DNA of 64,000 nucleotides from CADEED01 sp035502995 (lineage in GTDB: Bacteria > Pseudomonadota > Gammaproteobacteria > Steroidobacterales > Steroidobacteraceae): positions 110,710 to 174,709 of the forward strand of contig DATJTW010000109.1 of assembly GCA_035502995.1 (NCBI GenBank), read 5' to 3'. Below the pieces are notes generated by a model. It made no database searches. It was given only the letters and a program-made list of their open reading frames with translations, and had not been told where the DNA came from. Of this stretch, positions 13,037 through 20,584 are shown piece after piece; the stretch's first letter is position 1, and the number at the start of each line of letters is the position of its first letter. Position numbers and translations under genes: made by a program.

Positions 13037-13945
13037 GTCCGCGACGTCGGGCTCCACGAAGATCCACGCCACCTCGGGAAACTTCGTCTTCAGCCGCACT
13101 TCGAGCGCGTTCAGCGCGGCCACCGCCGCCTCCAGCGTCATCCCCGCGCGCATCTTCACCTTCAGCGCCAGCATCACATCCGGCCCCATCTGCAGCGTGA
13201 TCGCGTTCAGCAGCGCTTCGATGTCCGGATCCGACGCTACCTCCGCACGCAGCGCCTCCTGCAGATCGTCTTCCGCCGACCGACCGACGATCAGCCCCTT
13301 GATGCGGATGGCCACGAAGATGGAGACGCACACCAGCACCACGCCGATCGTGATCGAGCCGATCGCGTCGAACACCATGTTCCCGGTCAGCGTCGCCAGC
13401 CCGACGAACACGAACGCCAGCGCCAGGCCGACCAGCGCCGCGACGTCCTCGCCCAGCACCACCACCAGCTCCGCGTTGCGCGTGTTCCGCAGCCAGTAGC
13501 CCAGCGACCGCTCGCCGCGCAGCTTCGTGATCTCGCGCAGGCAGCCCATGAGCGAGCCGAACTCCAGAGCGATCGACACGCCGAGCACCGCCAGCGCGAT
13601 CCACGGCTTGTTCAGCGTCGCGTCGTGCGCGTCGAGCTTGTGCCAGCCCTCGTAGATGGAGAACAAACCACCCATCGAGAACAGCAGCAGCGCGACGACG
13701 AAGCTCCAGAAGTACGTGACCTTCCCGTATCCCAGCGGATGCTTCGCGTCCGGCGGCTTCTGCGATTGCCGCAGCCCCACCCACAGCAACACCTGGTTGC
13801 CGCAGTCCGCGAACGAGTGGATGGACTCCGCCAGCATGCTGCCGGAGTGCGTGTACAGCGCCGCGCCCAGCTTCGCCAACGCGATGCCGAGATTCGCGCA
13901 GAACGCGTAAAGGATCGCCTTCGCGGACGAGCCGTGATCGGACAT
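13034..13945 (-). CDS. Cation diffusion facilitator (CDF) family transporter
   Basis: 303 residues from ATG 13945. There are six membrane segments; the first helices include the metal-site motif HSFADCGNQ (HxxxD) and the region AKHPLGYGKVTYFWSF typical of CDF proteins. A cytoplasmic ZT-dimer-like domain forms the C-terminus (about residue 215 on: ALRAEVASDPDIEALLNAITLQMGPDVMLALKVKM). The family exports zinc, iron, cobalt or manganese by proton antiport; the metal is not predictable here. It follows the M16 peptidase gene by 8 bp, so it is the last gene of a three-gene operon. Its stop codon lies at the edge of a palindromic repeat. Confidence 0.9.
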   Translation of the reverse strand: MSDHGSSAKAILYAFCANLGIALAKLGAALYTHSGSMLAESIHSFADCGNQVLLWVGLRQSQKPPDAKHPLGYGKVTYFWSFVVALLLFSMGGLFSIYEGWHKLDAHDATLNKPWIALAVLGVSIALEFGSLMGCLREITKLRGERSLGYWLRNTRNAELVVVLGEDVAALVGLALAFVFVGLATLTGNMVFDAIGSITIGVVLVCVSIFVAIRIKGLIVGRSAEDDLQEALRAEVASDPDIEALLNAITLQMGPDVMLALKVKMRAGMTLEAAVAALNALEVRLKTKFPEVAWIFVEPDVAD

Positions 13946-13953
13946 GCGCGTGC

Positions 13954-15417
13954 CTACTTCGTCGCTGCGCCCGGACCGAAGTCCGGATCGGAGAGCTTCA
14001 TCTCCGTGACCGTGCCGTACTTCGCCGCGACCTCGCGGATCTTCGCCGCGTCGCCGATCAACACGATGACGAGATCGGTCGGGCGCGGGAAGGCATCCGC
14101 GGTGACCGCCGACGTCTCGGAGAGGTCCACCTTCTGCAACGCCGGGAAGTAACCCTCGATGTAGTCCTTGCCGAGTCCGTAGAACTCGAGGTCGGACAAC
14201 GCGGCCGCCCAGTGCGCCGCGGTCTCGAGCTGCAGCGGGTACTGGCCGAGCACGTACGACCGTGCGGACTCGAGCATCTCCGGCGCCAGCGCGCCGTGCT
14301 TGAGGTCGTCGAGCGTCTTCAGCGCGAGATCCAGCGCCTGGCCCGTCGTGTCCGTCTGCGTGAACGAACGGATGGCAAACTCGCCGGGCACCGTCGCGCG
14401 CGTGAAGCGCGACGACGCGCCGTACGTGAGGCCGGACTTGATGCGCAGCTCCGTGTTCAGGATCGACGTGAAGCGGCCGCCGTACAGCGTGTTCACCAGG
14501 TCGAGCGCGGGCCGTCCGTTGTAGCGGCGATCCACGCCGACGTTGCCGAACCAGAAGTACGTCTGCACCGAGCCCGGCGCGTCGATCAGCACCACGCGCC
14601 GGCCGGAGACCCGTGCGGGCGCGCCGAGCGTCGGCGCCGCCGACTTCGCCTTCGCCCAGCCGCCGAACGCCGTGGTCAACGCCTGCTTCATCCACTTCGC
14701 GTCGAGGTCGCCGGCGAACACCAGCGTCGTGCGGTCCGCGCCGAAGTTCGCCGCGTGGTACGCGACGACGTCGGACTGCGTGATGCCGGCGAGCGAGCGT
14801 TCGCTGCCGCCCTGCGGCCGGCCGTACGGATGCGTACCGAACAGCGCCGCGCGCCCGTAGATGCCGATGATCTGCGACGGGTCCGAGTCCTTCGCCGACT
14901 TGATGAACTCGATCTCGCGGTCGCGGTAGTTCGAGAACTCGTCCGCGTCGAGACGCGGCCGCATCAGCGCGTCGGCCAGCAGCTCGATCATCAGCGCGCG
15001 GTCGCGCGCCAGGAACTGGCCGCTGACGTTGATCGCCTCGGCACCGGCCGCGGCACTGAAGCTGCCGCCCACGCCCTCGACGGCATCCGCGAACTCATAC
15101 GCGTTGCGCTTGCCCGCACCGCGATCGAGCAGGCCCGCGACCAGCGAACCCACGCCGTTCTTGCCGGCCGGATCCGCCAGCGCGCCGCCACGCACGAAAC
15201 CGGCGAACGCGATCAGCGGCACGTCCTTGTTAGGCACCAGCACGATGGTGAGGCCGTTCGGCAGCACGAAGCGCGTGTTGGCCGGGACCTTGATGCCGGG
15301 GACCTCGGTCTTCGCCGGCGAATCCGCGGCGGGCGCGGCCGCCACCGGCGCGGCACCGATCAGCATCACCGCCGACGAAACGGCCAGCGCGGCGAGTAGT
15401 TTGACGAGGCGGCTCAT
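13954..15417 (-). CDS. M16-family peptidase, non-catalytic subunit
   Basis: 487 residues with a Sec signal peptide (LLAALAVSSAVMLIGAAPVAAAPA). The fold is that of pitrilysin/insulinase half-proteins, but the HxxEH zinc motif is absent: the equivalent helix reads GSLVAGLLDRGAGKRNAYEF. The C-terminal partner-type residues are present (FGNVGVDRRYNGRPALDLVNTLYGG, LTYGASSRF). In such pairs this protein shapes the cavity while the partner cuts. It overlaps the catalytic subunit gene by 4 bp (ATGA), which fits translational coupling. Both act in the periplasm, probably on peptides. The call is strong; the substrate is unknown. Confidence 0.92.
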   Translation of the reverse strand: MSRLVKLLAALAVSSAVMLIGAAPVAAAPAADSPAKTEVPGIKVPANTRFVLPNGLTIVLVPNKDVPLIAFAGFVRGGALADPAGKNGVGSLVAGLLDRGAGKRNAYEFADAVEGVGGSFSAAAGAEAINVSGQFLARDRALMIELLADALMRPRLDADEFSNYRDREIEFIKSAKDSDPSQIIGIYGRAALFGTHPYGRPQGGSERSLAGITQSDVVAYHAANFGADRTTLVFAGDLDAKWMKQALTTAFGGWAKAKSAAPTLGAPARVSGRRVVLIDAPGSVQTYFWFGNVGVDRRYNGRPALDLVNTLYGGRFTSILNTELRIKSGLTYGASSRFTRATVPGEFAIRSFTQTDTTGQALDLALKTLDDLKHGALAPEMLESARSYVLGQYPLQLETAAHWAAALSDLEFYGLGKDYIEGYFPALQKVDLSETSAVTADAFPRPTDLVIVLIGDAAKIREVAAKYGTVTEMKLSDPDFGPGAATK

Positions 15418-16874
15418 GGCTTGGCCTCCGTCGCCGGCTTCGCGGGGGTCGCGGCCGCGGGTGCGGCCGCCGGCGCAGGCGCGGCAGCCGGCATCGCGGC
15501 CGCGGGTTCCGCCGGACTCCTCAGCACCCCCACCGTCCGGTGGTTCTTCTGGAAGATCAGCGCCGCCGCCTTCTGCACGTCCGCGCGCGTCACCTTTTCA
15601 TACGTGGCCGGCGAGTCGAACAGCTTCCTGTAGTCGCCATCGAACACGTCGAACTCGCCGAGCAGCGCGGCCTTGCCGTTGATCGTCGCGATCTTCTGCC
15701 AGAACGCCGCGGCATACTGGTTCTTCGCACGCGTAAGCTCGGCGTCGGTCACGCCGTTCGCCACGACGTCATCGAGCGCCGCGTCCAGCGTCTTCTCGGC
15801 CGCCGCGAGGTCCGCGCCTTCGGGCAGCGTCAGCTGGATCCACGTCAGGCCCGGATCGAAGCCTTCCTGGAACGAGCCGCCGACCTCGATCGCCTGCTTC
15901 TTCTCCTCGACCAGCAGGCGATGCAGCCGCGCGGAATTGCCGTCCGCGAGGATCGACATCAGCAGGTTGATCGCCGGACCCTGCGGGTCGTTCGCCGCGG
16001 GCGACTTGTACGCGTAGAACAGCAGCGGCGTCTGCGCCGGCCGTTCGATCAGCACGCGCTTCTCGCCGAGCTGCTCCGGCTCGGTGGTGCGCACCGGCGG
16101 CGGCGGCGCCTGCCGCGGGATCGGCTCGAGATATTTCTTCGCCAGCGCGAAGCCTTCTTCCGCGGAGAGATCGCCGACCAGGATCAGCGTGCAGTTGTTC
16201 GGCGCGTAGTTGGTCTTGAAGAACTTCTGCAGGTCTTCCTGCTTCCAGCTCTGGATGTCGGCCGGCCAGCCGATGGTCGGGATCTGGTACGGGTGCGCGA
16301 CGAACGCCGTCGCCTGCACCTGCTCGACGAGGAAGCCGCCGTTGTTGTCCTCGACCGAGAGCCGGCGCTCCGAGTACACGACGCCGCGTTCGCTCTCGAC
16401 GACCTTTGGATCGAACGACAGGTTCGCGAGGCGATCCGACTCGAGATCGAACACGAGATCGAGCGCGCTGCGCGGGAACCAGTCCTGGTAGACGGTGACG
16501 TTCTCGGACGTGAACGCGTTGTTGGACCCGCCCTGCGCTTCCATCGCCTTGTCGAACTCGCCCGGCGCGCGCTTGCTCGTGCCGTTGAACATCATGTGTT
16601 CGAAGAAGTGCGCGAGACCGGTGATGCCCGGCACTTCGTTGCGACTGCCGACGCGCACCCAGTTGTAGAGCGCGACGTTCGGGATGTCGCGGTCGGTCCA
16701 GACGATGACCTTCATGCCGTTGGCGAGCGTCGTGGACTTCACCTGCTCGAGGCCGGGGACCTTCGTGGCCGGCGCCGGCTTGGCGGGTTTGTCAGCGGCG
16801 GCGGCCGTGACTGCGAGGCTGGCGAGGATGGAGATCGACAGCGCGACGAGCGCGCGGCGGGCGGATTTATGCAT
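15414..16874 (-). CDS. M16-family zinc peptidase, catalytic subunit
   Basis: 486 residues with a signal peptide (ARRALVALSISILASLAVTAAAA). The inverted zinc motif is intact: GLAHFFEHMMFNGT supplies HFFEH, and the distal Glu lies in the ESDRLANLSFDP/ESERGVVYSERR region. Typical M16 features follow: GGSNNAFTSENVTVYQDWFP and IPRQAPPPPVRTTEPEQLGEKRV before the second half. The C-terminal 35 residues are Ala/Pro-rich. It is the first gene of the operon with the inactive M16 partner and the CDF transporter. A rho-independent terminator ends only about 20 bp upstream of its start codon, so its promoter must be very close or overlap that hairpin. Confidence 0.93.
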   Translation of the reverse strand: MHKSARRALVALSISILASLAVTAAAADKPAKPAPATKVPGLEQVKSTTLANGMKVIVWTDRDIPNVALYNWVRVGSRNEVPGITGLAHFFEHMMFNGTSKRAPGEFDKAMEAQGGSNNAFTSENVTVYQDWFPRSALDLVFDLESDRLANLSFDPKVVESERGVVYSERRLSVEDNNGGFLVEQVQATAFVAHPYQIPTIGWPADIQSWKQEDLQKFFKTNYAPNNCTLILVGDLSAEEGFALAKKYLEPIPRQAPPPPVRTTEPEQLGEKRVLIERPAQTPLLFYAYKSPAANDPQGPAINLLMSILADGNSARLHRLLVEEKKQAIEVGGSFQEGFDPGLTWIQLTLPEGADLAAAEKTLDAALDDVVANGVTDAELTRAKNQYAAAFWQKIATINGKAALLGEFDVFDGDYRKLFDSPATYEKVTRADVQKAAALIFQKNHRTVGVLRSPAEPAAAMPAAAPAPAAAPAAATPAKPATEAKP

Positions 16875-16893
16875 GCGCGCACTTTACCCGAGC

Positions 16894-16936
16894 CCAAAAG
16901 AAAAGCGCCGCAGACGGGGGAAGTCGTCTGCGGCGC
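16894..16936 (-). terminator. Strong rho-independent terminator upstream of the M16 operon
   Basis: A 12-bp perfect stem (GCGCCGCAGACG at 16905-16916, CGTCTGCGGCGC at 16925-16936) with an 8-nt loop is followed on the minus strand by TTTTCTTTT (16904-16896). It probably ends the transcript coming from the SPOR lipoprotein gene. Its tail is only about 20 nt before the M16 start codon. Confidence 0.8.
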
Positions 16937-16997
16937 CAAGAAGCGAACACCGGGGAAGAGTTGTTCGCAGTCCTTTTGAGGAGCCGTCTCTGTGCGG

Positions 16998-17183
16998 CTA
17001 CCTCGAAACCTTCGTGGCATGGATCGCCGCGAGCTGGGCTCGCGCCAGTCGCGCATCGACGGGCGTGTAAACCACGTCGCGGCGTCGCTTGATCAGCATC
17101 CCCGCGAGAGCGGCGCGCTCGCTGGCAACGCCCTGCGCATTCGGGAGGATCAAGGTGACTGTCGATCTCTGCATCACGGGCAT
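16998..17183 (-). CDS. Possible small protein (61 residues)
   Basis: An open frame from ATG 17183 (MPVMQRSTVTLILPNAQGVA...), with a TTG two codons upstream. It lies between the SPOR gene stop and the strong terminator at 16936-16905. The product is basic (KRRRDVVYTPVDARLARAQL), with no signal peptide or recognised domain. GC at third positions looks coding-like but no clear SD is present. It could equally be untranslated 3' RNA of the SPOR transcript. The remainder of the 16875-17304 interval holds only this frame and the terminator. Confidence 0.35.
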   Translation of the reverse strand: MPVMQRSTVTLILPNAQGVASERAALAGMLIKRRRDVVYTPVDARLARAQLAAIHATKVSR

Positions 17184-17304
17184 AGACAAAGCAACGGCTG
17201 TGCCAGCCGGCCCGGTTGTTTGGAATCAACGACTTGGCGGCGGAGGGCCCGAACGGACCCCGCCGCGAGTGACGCGCAGCGTCATTTAGTGACGCGCGTT
17301 TCCG

Positions 17305-17994
17305 TCATTTCTTAGGTACGACCGGCACACAGGGCTTCTTCGCGGCCTTCAATCCGCCGCAGACCGCGCGTGCCTGCGCCTCGTCGCGGACCTGTGCCTG
17401 CAAGCGATAGATGGTCTTGCCGCCGGAGTCGCCGACGACCACGCGCGGGCTGAGCCCGTCGAGCAGACCGCCGGTACCGGCCGAGAGCTTCTTCCATTCT
17501 TCGTTGGCGCGCTCCGTCGAGGAGAACGCGCCGAGCTGCACGCCGAACTCGCCGGCCAGCGGCGGCGGACCGGCATCGGGAACGGCCGCGGCATCGCCGG
17601 CCGGTGTGGCACCCGGCGTCGCGCCCGCGGGCGCGGCGTTCGCCGACTCCGGCGTCGCCGAGCCGGCCGCGGCCGGCGCCGCGCCGAAGTTCGCGACGCG
17701 CTCGCCCGCCTCCTTCGCCCACTTGCCCTGCGGGTACTGCGCGAGGAATTTCTCGTACGCGTCGCGCGTATCCGCCTCTGCGGCGGCGCGCCAATCCTTC
17801 TCCTCGGCGAGCTGGGCGAGGCGCTCGCGCGCGTTCGTGACCAGCGTGCTCTCGGGATGTTCGTCGACGAACTGCTGATAGGACTCGGCGGTGTCCGCGG
17901 CCTGCGCGGATTTCCAATCGCTCTTCTCGCGACTGCAGCCAGACAGCGACAGCAACGAGACTGCGAACACGGTCACGAGAGCGCGGGCGGACAT
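17305..17994 (-). CDS. SPOR-domain lipoprotein
   Basis: 229 residues from ATG 17994. The lipobox is LSGC (Cys19). A short helical repeat region follows (SYQQFVDEHPESTLVTNARERLAQLAEE and a second copy, DAYEKFLAQYPQGKWAKEAGERV), like tandem TPR-type units. Next comes an Ala/Pro/Gly-rich linker (about residues 105-145). The C-terminal SPOR domain begins GEFGVQLGAFSSTERANEEW and ends AVCGGLKAAKKPCVPV. SPOR domains bind denuded peptidoglycan glycan at division sites, so a cell-wall role is likely. It is divergent from the bactofilin gene, 74 bp away, which fits a shared envelope or morphogenesis theme. Confidence 0.88.
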   Translation of the reverse strand: MSARALVTVFAVSLLSLSGCSREKSDWKSAQAADTAESYQQFVDEHPESTLVTNARERLAQLAEEKDWRAAAEADTRDAYEKFLAQYPQGKWAKEAGERVANFGAAPAAAGSATPESANAAPAGATPGATPAGDAAAVPDAGPPPLAGEFGVQLGAFSSTERANEEWKKLSAGTGGLLDGLSPRVVVGDSGGKTIYRLQAQVRDEAQARAVCGGLKAAKKPCVPVVPKK

Positions 17995-18068
17995 GGTTAT
18001 GATCCCCGGGGACAGACGACTTATTTCGGACGCCGCATTGTAGACGTCCACGCGCCGCGGAGTGACCC

Positions 18069-18467
18069 ATGACCGACGAACCCAAACGCAGACTCTCCGA
18101 CCGGCTGGGCATGTCCCCGACGGTGATCTCCGAGAGCTCGACCGTGGTCGGGGACGTCGAGACGCGCGGGCCGCTGATGGTCTCCGGCCGGGTGCAGGGC
18201 AATGGCCGCGTCGGCGGCACGCTGAGCATGAGCAAGAACGCGCACTGGCACGGCGACATCACCGCGCGCCAGGCGGTGCTCGCGGGTCACGTCGTCGGGA
18301 AAATCGTCGTCGAGGACAAGCTCGAGGTCTCGGCCAGCGCCGTGATCCAGGGCGAGATCGTCGCGAAGATCCTGGCCATCGCCAACGGCGCGCGCATCGA
18401 AGGTGAAGTCACCGTCACCTCGGGCAAGGCGATCGTGAAGTTCGACGAGAAGCGCGTCCCGGGCTGA
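18069..18467 (+). CDS. Bactofilin (polymer-forming cytoskeletal protein)
   Basis: 132 residues. The central right-handed beta-helix has the six-residue rhythm of bactofilins: SSTVVGDVETRGPLMVSGRVQGNGRVGG, HWHGDITARQAVLAGHVVGKI, SAVIQGEIVAKILAIANGARIEGEV. The short polar N-terminus (MTDEPKRRLSDRLG) and C-terminus are typical. Bactofilins polymerise without nucleotide and scaffold cell-wall enzymes. The adjacent divergent SPOR lipoprotein supports a wall-related role. Confidence 0.9.
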   Translation: MTDEPKRRLSDRLGMSPTVISESSTVVGDVETRGPLMVSGRVQGNGRVGGTLSMSKNAHWHGDITARQAVLAGHVVGKIVVEDKLEVSASAVIQGEIVAKILAIANGARIEGEVTVTSGKAIVKFDEKRVPG

Positions 18468-18485
18468 CGCCCGACCCCAAACGGA

Positions 18486-20438
18486 TCAGGGTGGCGAGTT
18501 GGCGCTCGCCGGATCCGAATTCGCCGAGACATTCGAGAACAGCGACGCGTCCACCGCCCGCACGCGATACGTGTGCGCGCCAGGCCCCGGCGGCAGCATC
18601 GAATCCGTGAAGTCCGGCGTCGTCGACGTGCCGATCGGCTGCGGCGCGCCGTCGCGGTAGATGCGGTATTCGCGGATGCCGCTGGCGTCGGTCGACGCCG
18701 TCCACGTCAGGACGATCGCACGCGGCGGCCCCGGCTGCGCCGTGGCGACCAGGTCCGTCGGCACCGTCGGCGGCGTGAAGTCGAACACCGGCGCGGAGTC
18801 CGTGGTCGCGGTACCCGGCATCGAGTCCGCCGACGTGTTGCCGGCGTTGTCGGTGGCGCGCACGGTGTACGTGTGACTGCTGCCGGAGGCGAGGCCCGTG
18901 TCGGTGAAGCCGGTCGTCTGCACCGTCGCGATCGGCGTCGCATTGCCGTCGCGATAAACCGTGTAGTTGGCGATGCCGCTCGTGTCCGTGGCGGCGTCCC
19001 AGGTGAGCTCGATCTCGCTCGAGGAGGTCGCGGTCGCGACGAGGTTGTCGGGCGCAGCCGGCGGCGTCGTGTCGACGACGGGCGCGGCGCTGGTCGTCGC
19101 CGATGCACTGGCCGAATCGGTCGACGTGTTGCCGGCGCCATCGGTCGCGCGCACGGTGTACGTGTACGCGGTCGATGGGGTCAGCGCGGTGTCGGTGAAC
19201 GTCGTGGTCTGTACGGTCGCGATCGGCGTCGCGTTGCCGTCGCGATAGATCGTGTAGTTGGCGATGCCGCTCGGATCGGCGGACGCCGACCAGCCGAGAT
19301 CGATCTCGCTGGACGAGCGCGTCGTCGCGACGAAATTCTGCGGCGCGGCCGGCGCGATGATGTCGCCGGGGCCGGGACCCGGCCCGGTGGAATTCGTGGT
19401 CGCGGAGGCGGAGGGCGAATGCGCGGATTCATTGGCCGGCGACGCGGAGTCGACCGCCGTGACCGTGTACTCGTACGTCGTGTTCGGCTGCAGGTTCTGG
19501 TCGAGATACTCGAGGTCATCGGTCGTCGCGACCGGCGTGGAAGCGCCATCCCGATAGATGCGGTACTCGGCGATGCCGCTCGCATCGCGGCTGCGGTTCC
19601 AGCGCAGGCGGATCACGGTCGATGAACGCGCGTCGGCGCGCACGTTGCCCGGCACCGTCGGTGGCGTGGTGTCGGAGGGGCCGGTGCCCGGGCCCGTGGT
19701 CGCGCTCGCGCCCTCGGACTGCGCGGATTCATTGGGCGGCGTGGCCGCGTCGACGGCCGACACGTGGTACGTGTAGGTCGTGTTCGTCGCGAGCTGCGAG
19801 TCGGTGAACGAGAGCTGGCTCGTGACGGCGATCGGGACGGCCGTGCCTTCGCGGAAGACGCGGTACGAGGCGACGCCGCTGGCGTCCGTCGCGGCCGACC
19901 AGGTGATCTGGATGGAGTTGGCCGACGTGGCGGTGGCGACAACGTTGGCCGGCACGGACGGCGGCGTGATGTCCGCGTCGGGCTGTGCCGCCGGTGTCGT
20001 GGCGCTGACCGCGGCGGTCAAGGCGGACTCGTTGGCGGGCGAGGCGGCGTCGTAGGCGCGCACGGTGTAGGTGTGCGCCGTGTTCGGCTCGAGGCCGGTG
20101 TCCAGGTAGTTAGTCACCGTGACGTTGGCGGCGATCGGGTCGTTGCCGCCGTCGCGATAGACGCGGTAGCCGGCGACGCCGGCGCTGTCATCGGTCGAGG
20201 CGGACCAGGAGAGCTGGATCTGGGTCGGCGTCGGGGTTGCGGCGGACAGGTTGGCCGGCACGGACGGCGGAGTCGTGTCGACGACCGACGGCGAGCTGGG
20301 CGGCGGCGGCGGGACGGCTGGCGGCGGACTGCTGGCCGATGGCGCATCGTCGCCACCACCGCCACCGCACGCGGCGAGCGAGAGCGCGACGAGCAAGGAA
20401 GCGATGGGAAGATGTCTGACCCGCGGGACCCTGAGCAT
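18486..20438 (-). CDS. Lipoprotein with six fibronectin type III domains
   Basis: 650 residues. The lipobox is LAAC (Cys24), followed by a Gly/Ser/Pro linker. Six FN3 repeats of about 90-100 residues follow. Each opens with a DxTPPxVPxNL-type sequence and carries the signatures IQLSWSASTD, YRVYRDG and TYTVRAxDxASPANESA. No catalytic domain is present, and the protein ends right after the sixth repeat. It is probably exposed on the outer surface as an adhesin or spacer. The repeats closely resemble those of the downstream-facing sugar dehydrogenase paralogs (20579-28416), which suggests shared origin. A composite palindromic repeat separates it from them. Confidence 0.88.
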   Translation of the reverse strand: MLRVPRVRHLPIASLLVALSLAACGGGGGDDAPSASSPPPAVPPPPPSSPSVVDTTPPSVPANLSAATPTPTQIQLSWSASTDDSAGVAGYRVYRDGGNDPIAANVTVTNYLDTGLEPNTAHTYTVRAYDAASPANESALTAAVSATTPAAQPDADITPPSVPANVVATATSANSIQITWSAATDASGVASYRVFREGTAVPIAVTSQLSFTDSQLATNTTYTYHVSAVDAATPPNESAQSEGASATTGPGTGPSDTTPPTVPGNVRADARSSTVIRLRWNRSRDASGIAEYRIYRDGASTPVATTDDLEYLDQNLQPNTTYEYTVTAVDSASPANESAHSPSASATTNSTGPGPGPGDIIAPAAPQNFVATTRSSSEIDLGWSASADPSGIANYTIYRDGNATPIATVQTTTFTDTALTPSTAYTYTVRATDGAGNTSTDSASASATTSAAPVVDTTPPAAPDNLVATATSSSEIELTWDAATDTSGIANYTVYRDGNATPIATVQTTGFTDTGLASGSSHTYTVRATDNAGNTSADSMPGTATTDSAPVFDFTPPTVPTDLVATAQPGPPRAIVLTWTASTDASGIREYRIYRDGAPQPIGTSTTPDFTDSMLPPGPGAHTYRVRAVDASLFSNVSANSDPASANSPP

Positions 20439-20507
20439 GCGCGGATCATCGAATCCCGGGGCGCGTGGCGGCAGGGGCGCGCGCCGAGATCGGTGTCAGA
20501 CAATCGG

Positions 20508-20584
20508 AAATGGGGACATTCCTGATTTCCTAGCAAATGGGGACAGTCCCCGTTTCCTGGAAACGGGGACTGTCCCCATTAATT
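20508..20584. repeat. Composite palindromic REP-like element, copy C
   Basis: Two units back to back. A degenerate one (AATGGGGACATTCC, then GATTTCCTAGCAAATGGGG) leads into a perfect one whose 17-bp arms (GGGGACAGTCCCCGTTT and its complement) flank the loop CCTGG. The right edge CCCCATTA contains the TAA stop (20579-20581) of the upstream FN3-dehydrogenase gene. The whole element fills most of the interval to the next gene. Confidence 0.85.

Noticed and set aside
18001..18040. A fifth palindromic element near CCCCGGGGACAGACGAC before the bactofilin gene.
   Set aside because: Only GGGGACAG matches; the inverted core CCCCGTTT/AAACGGGG is missing.
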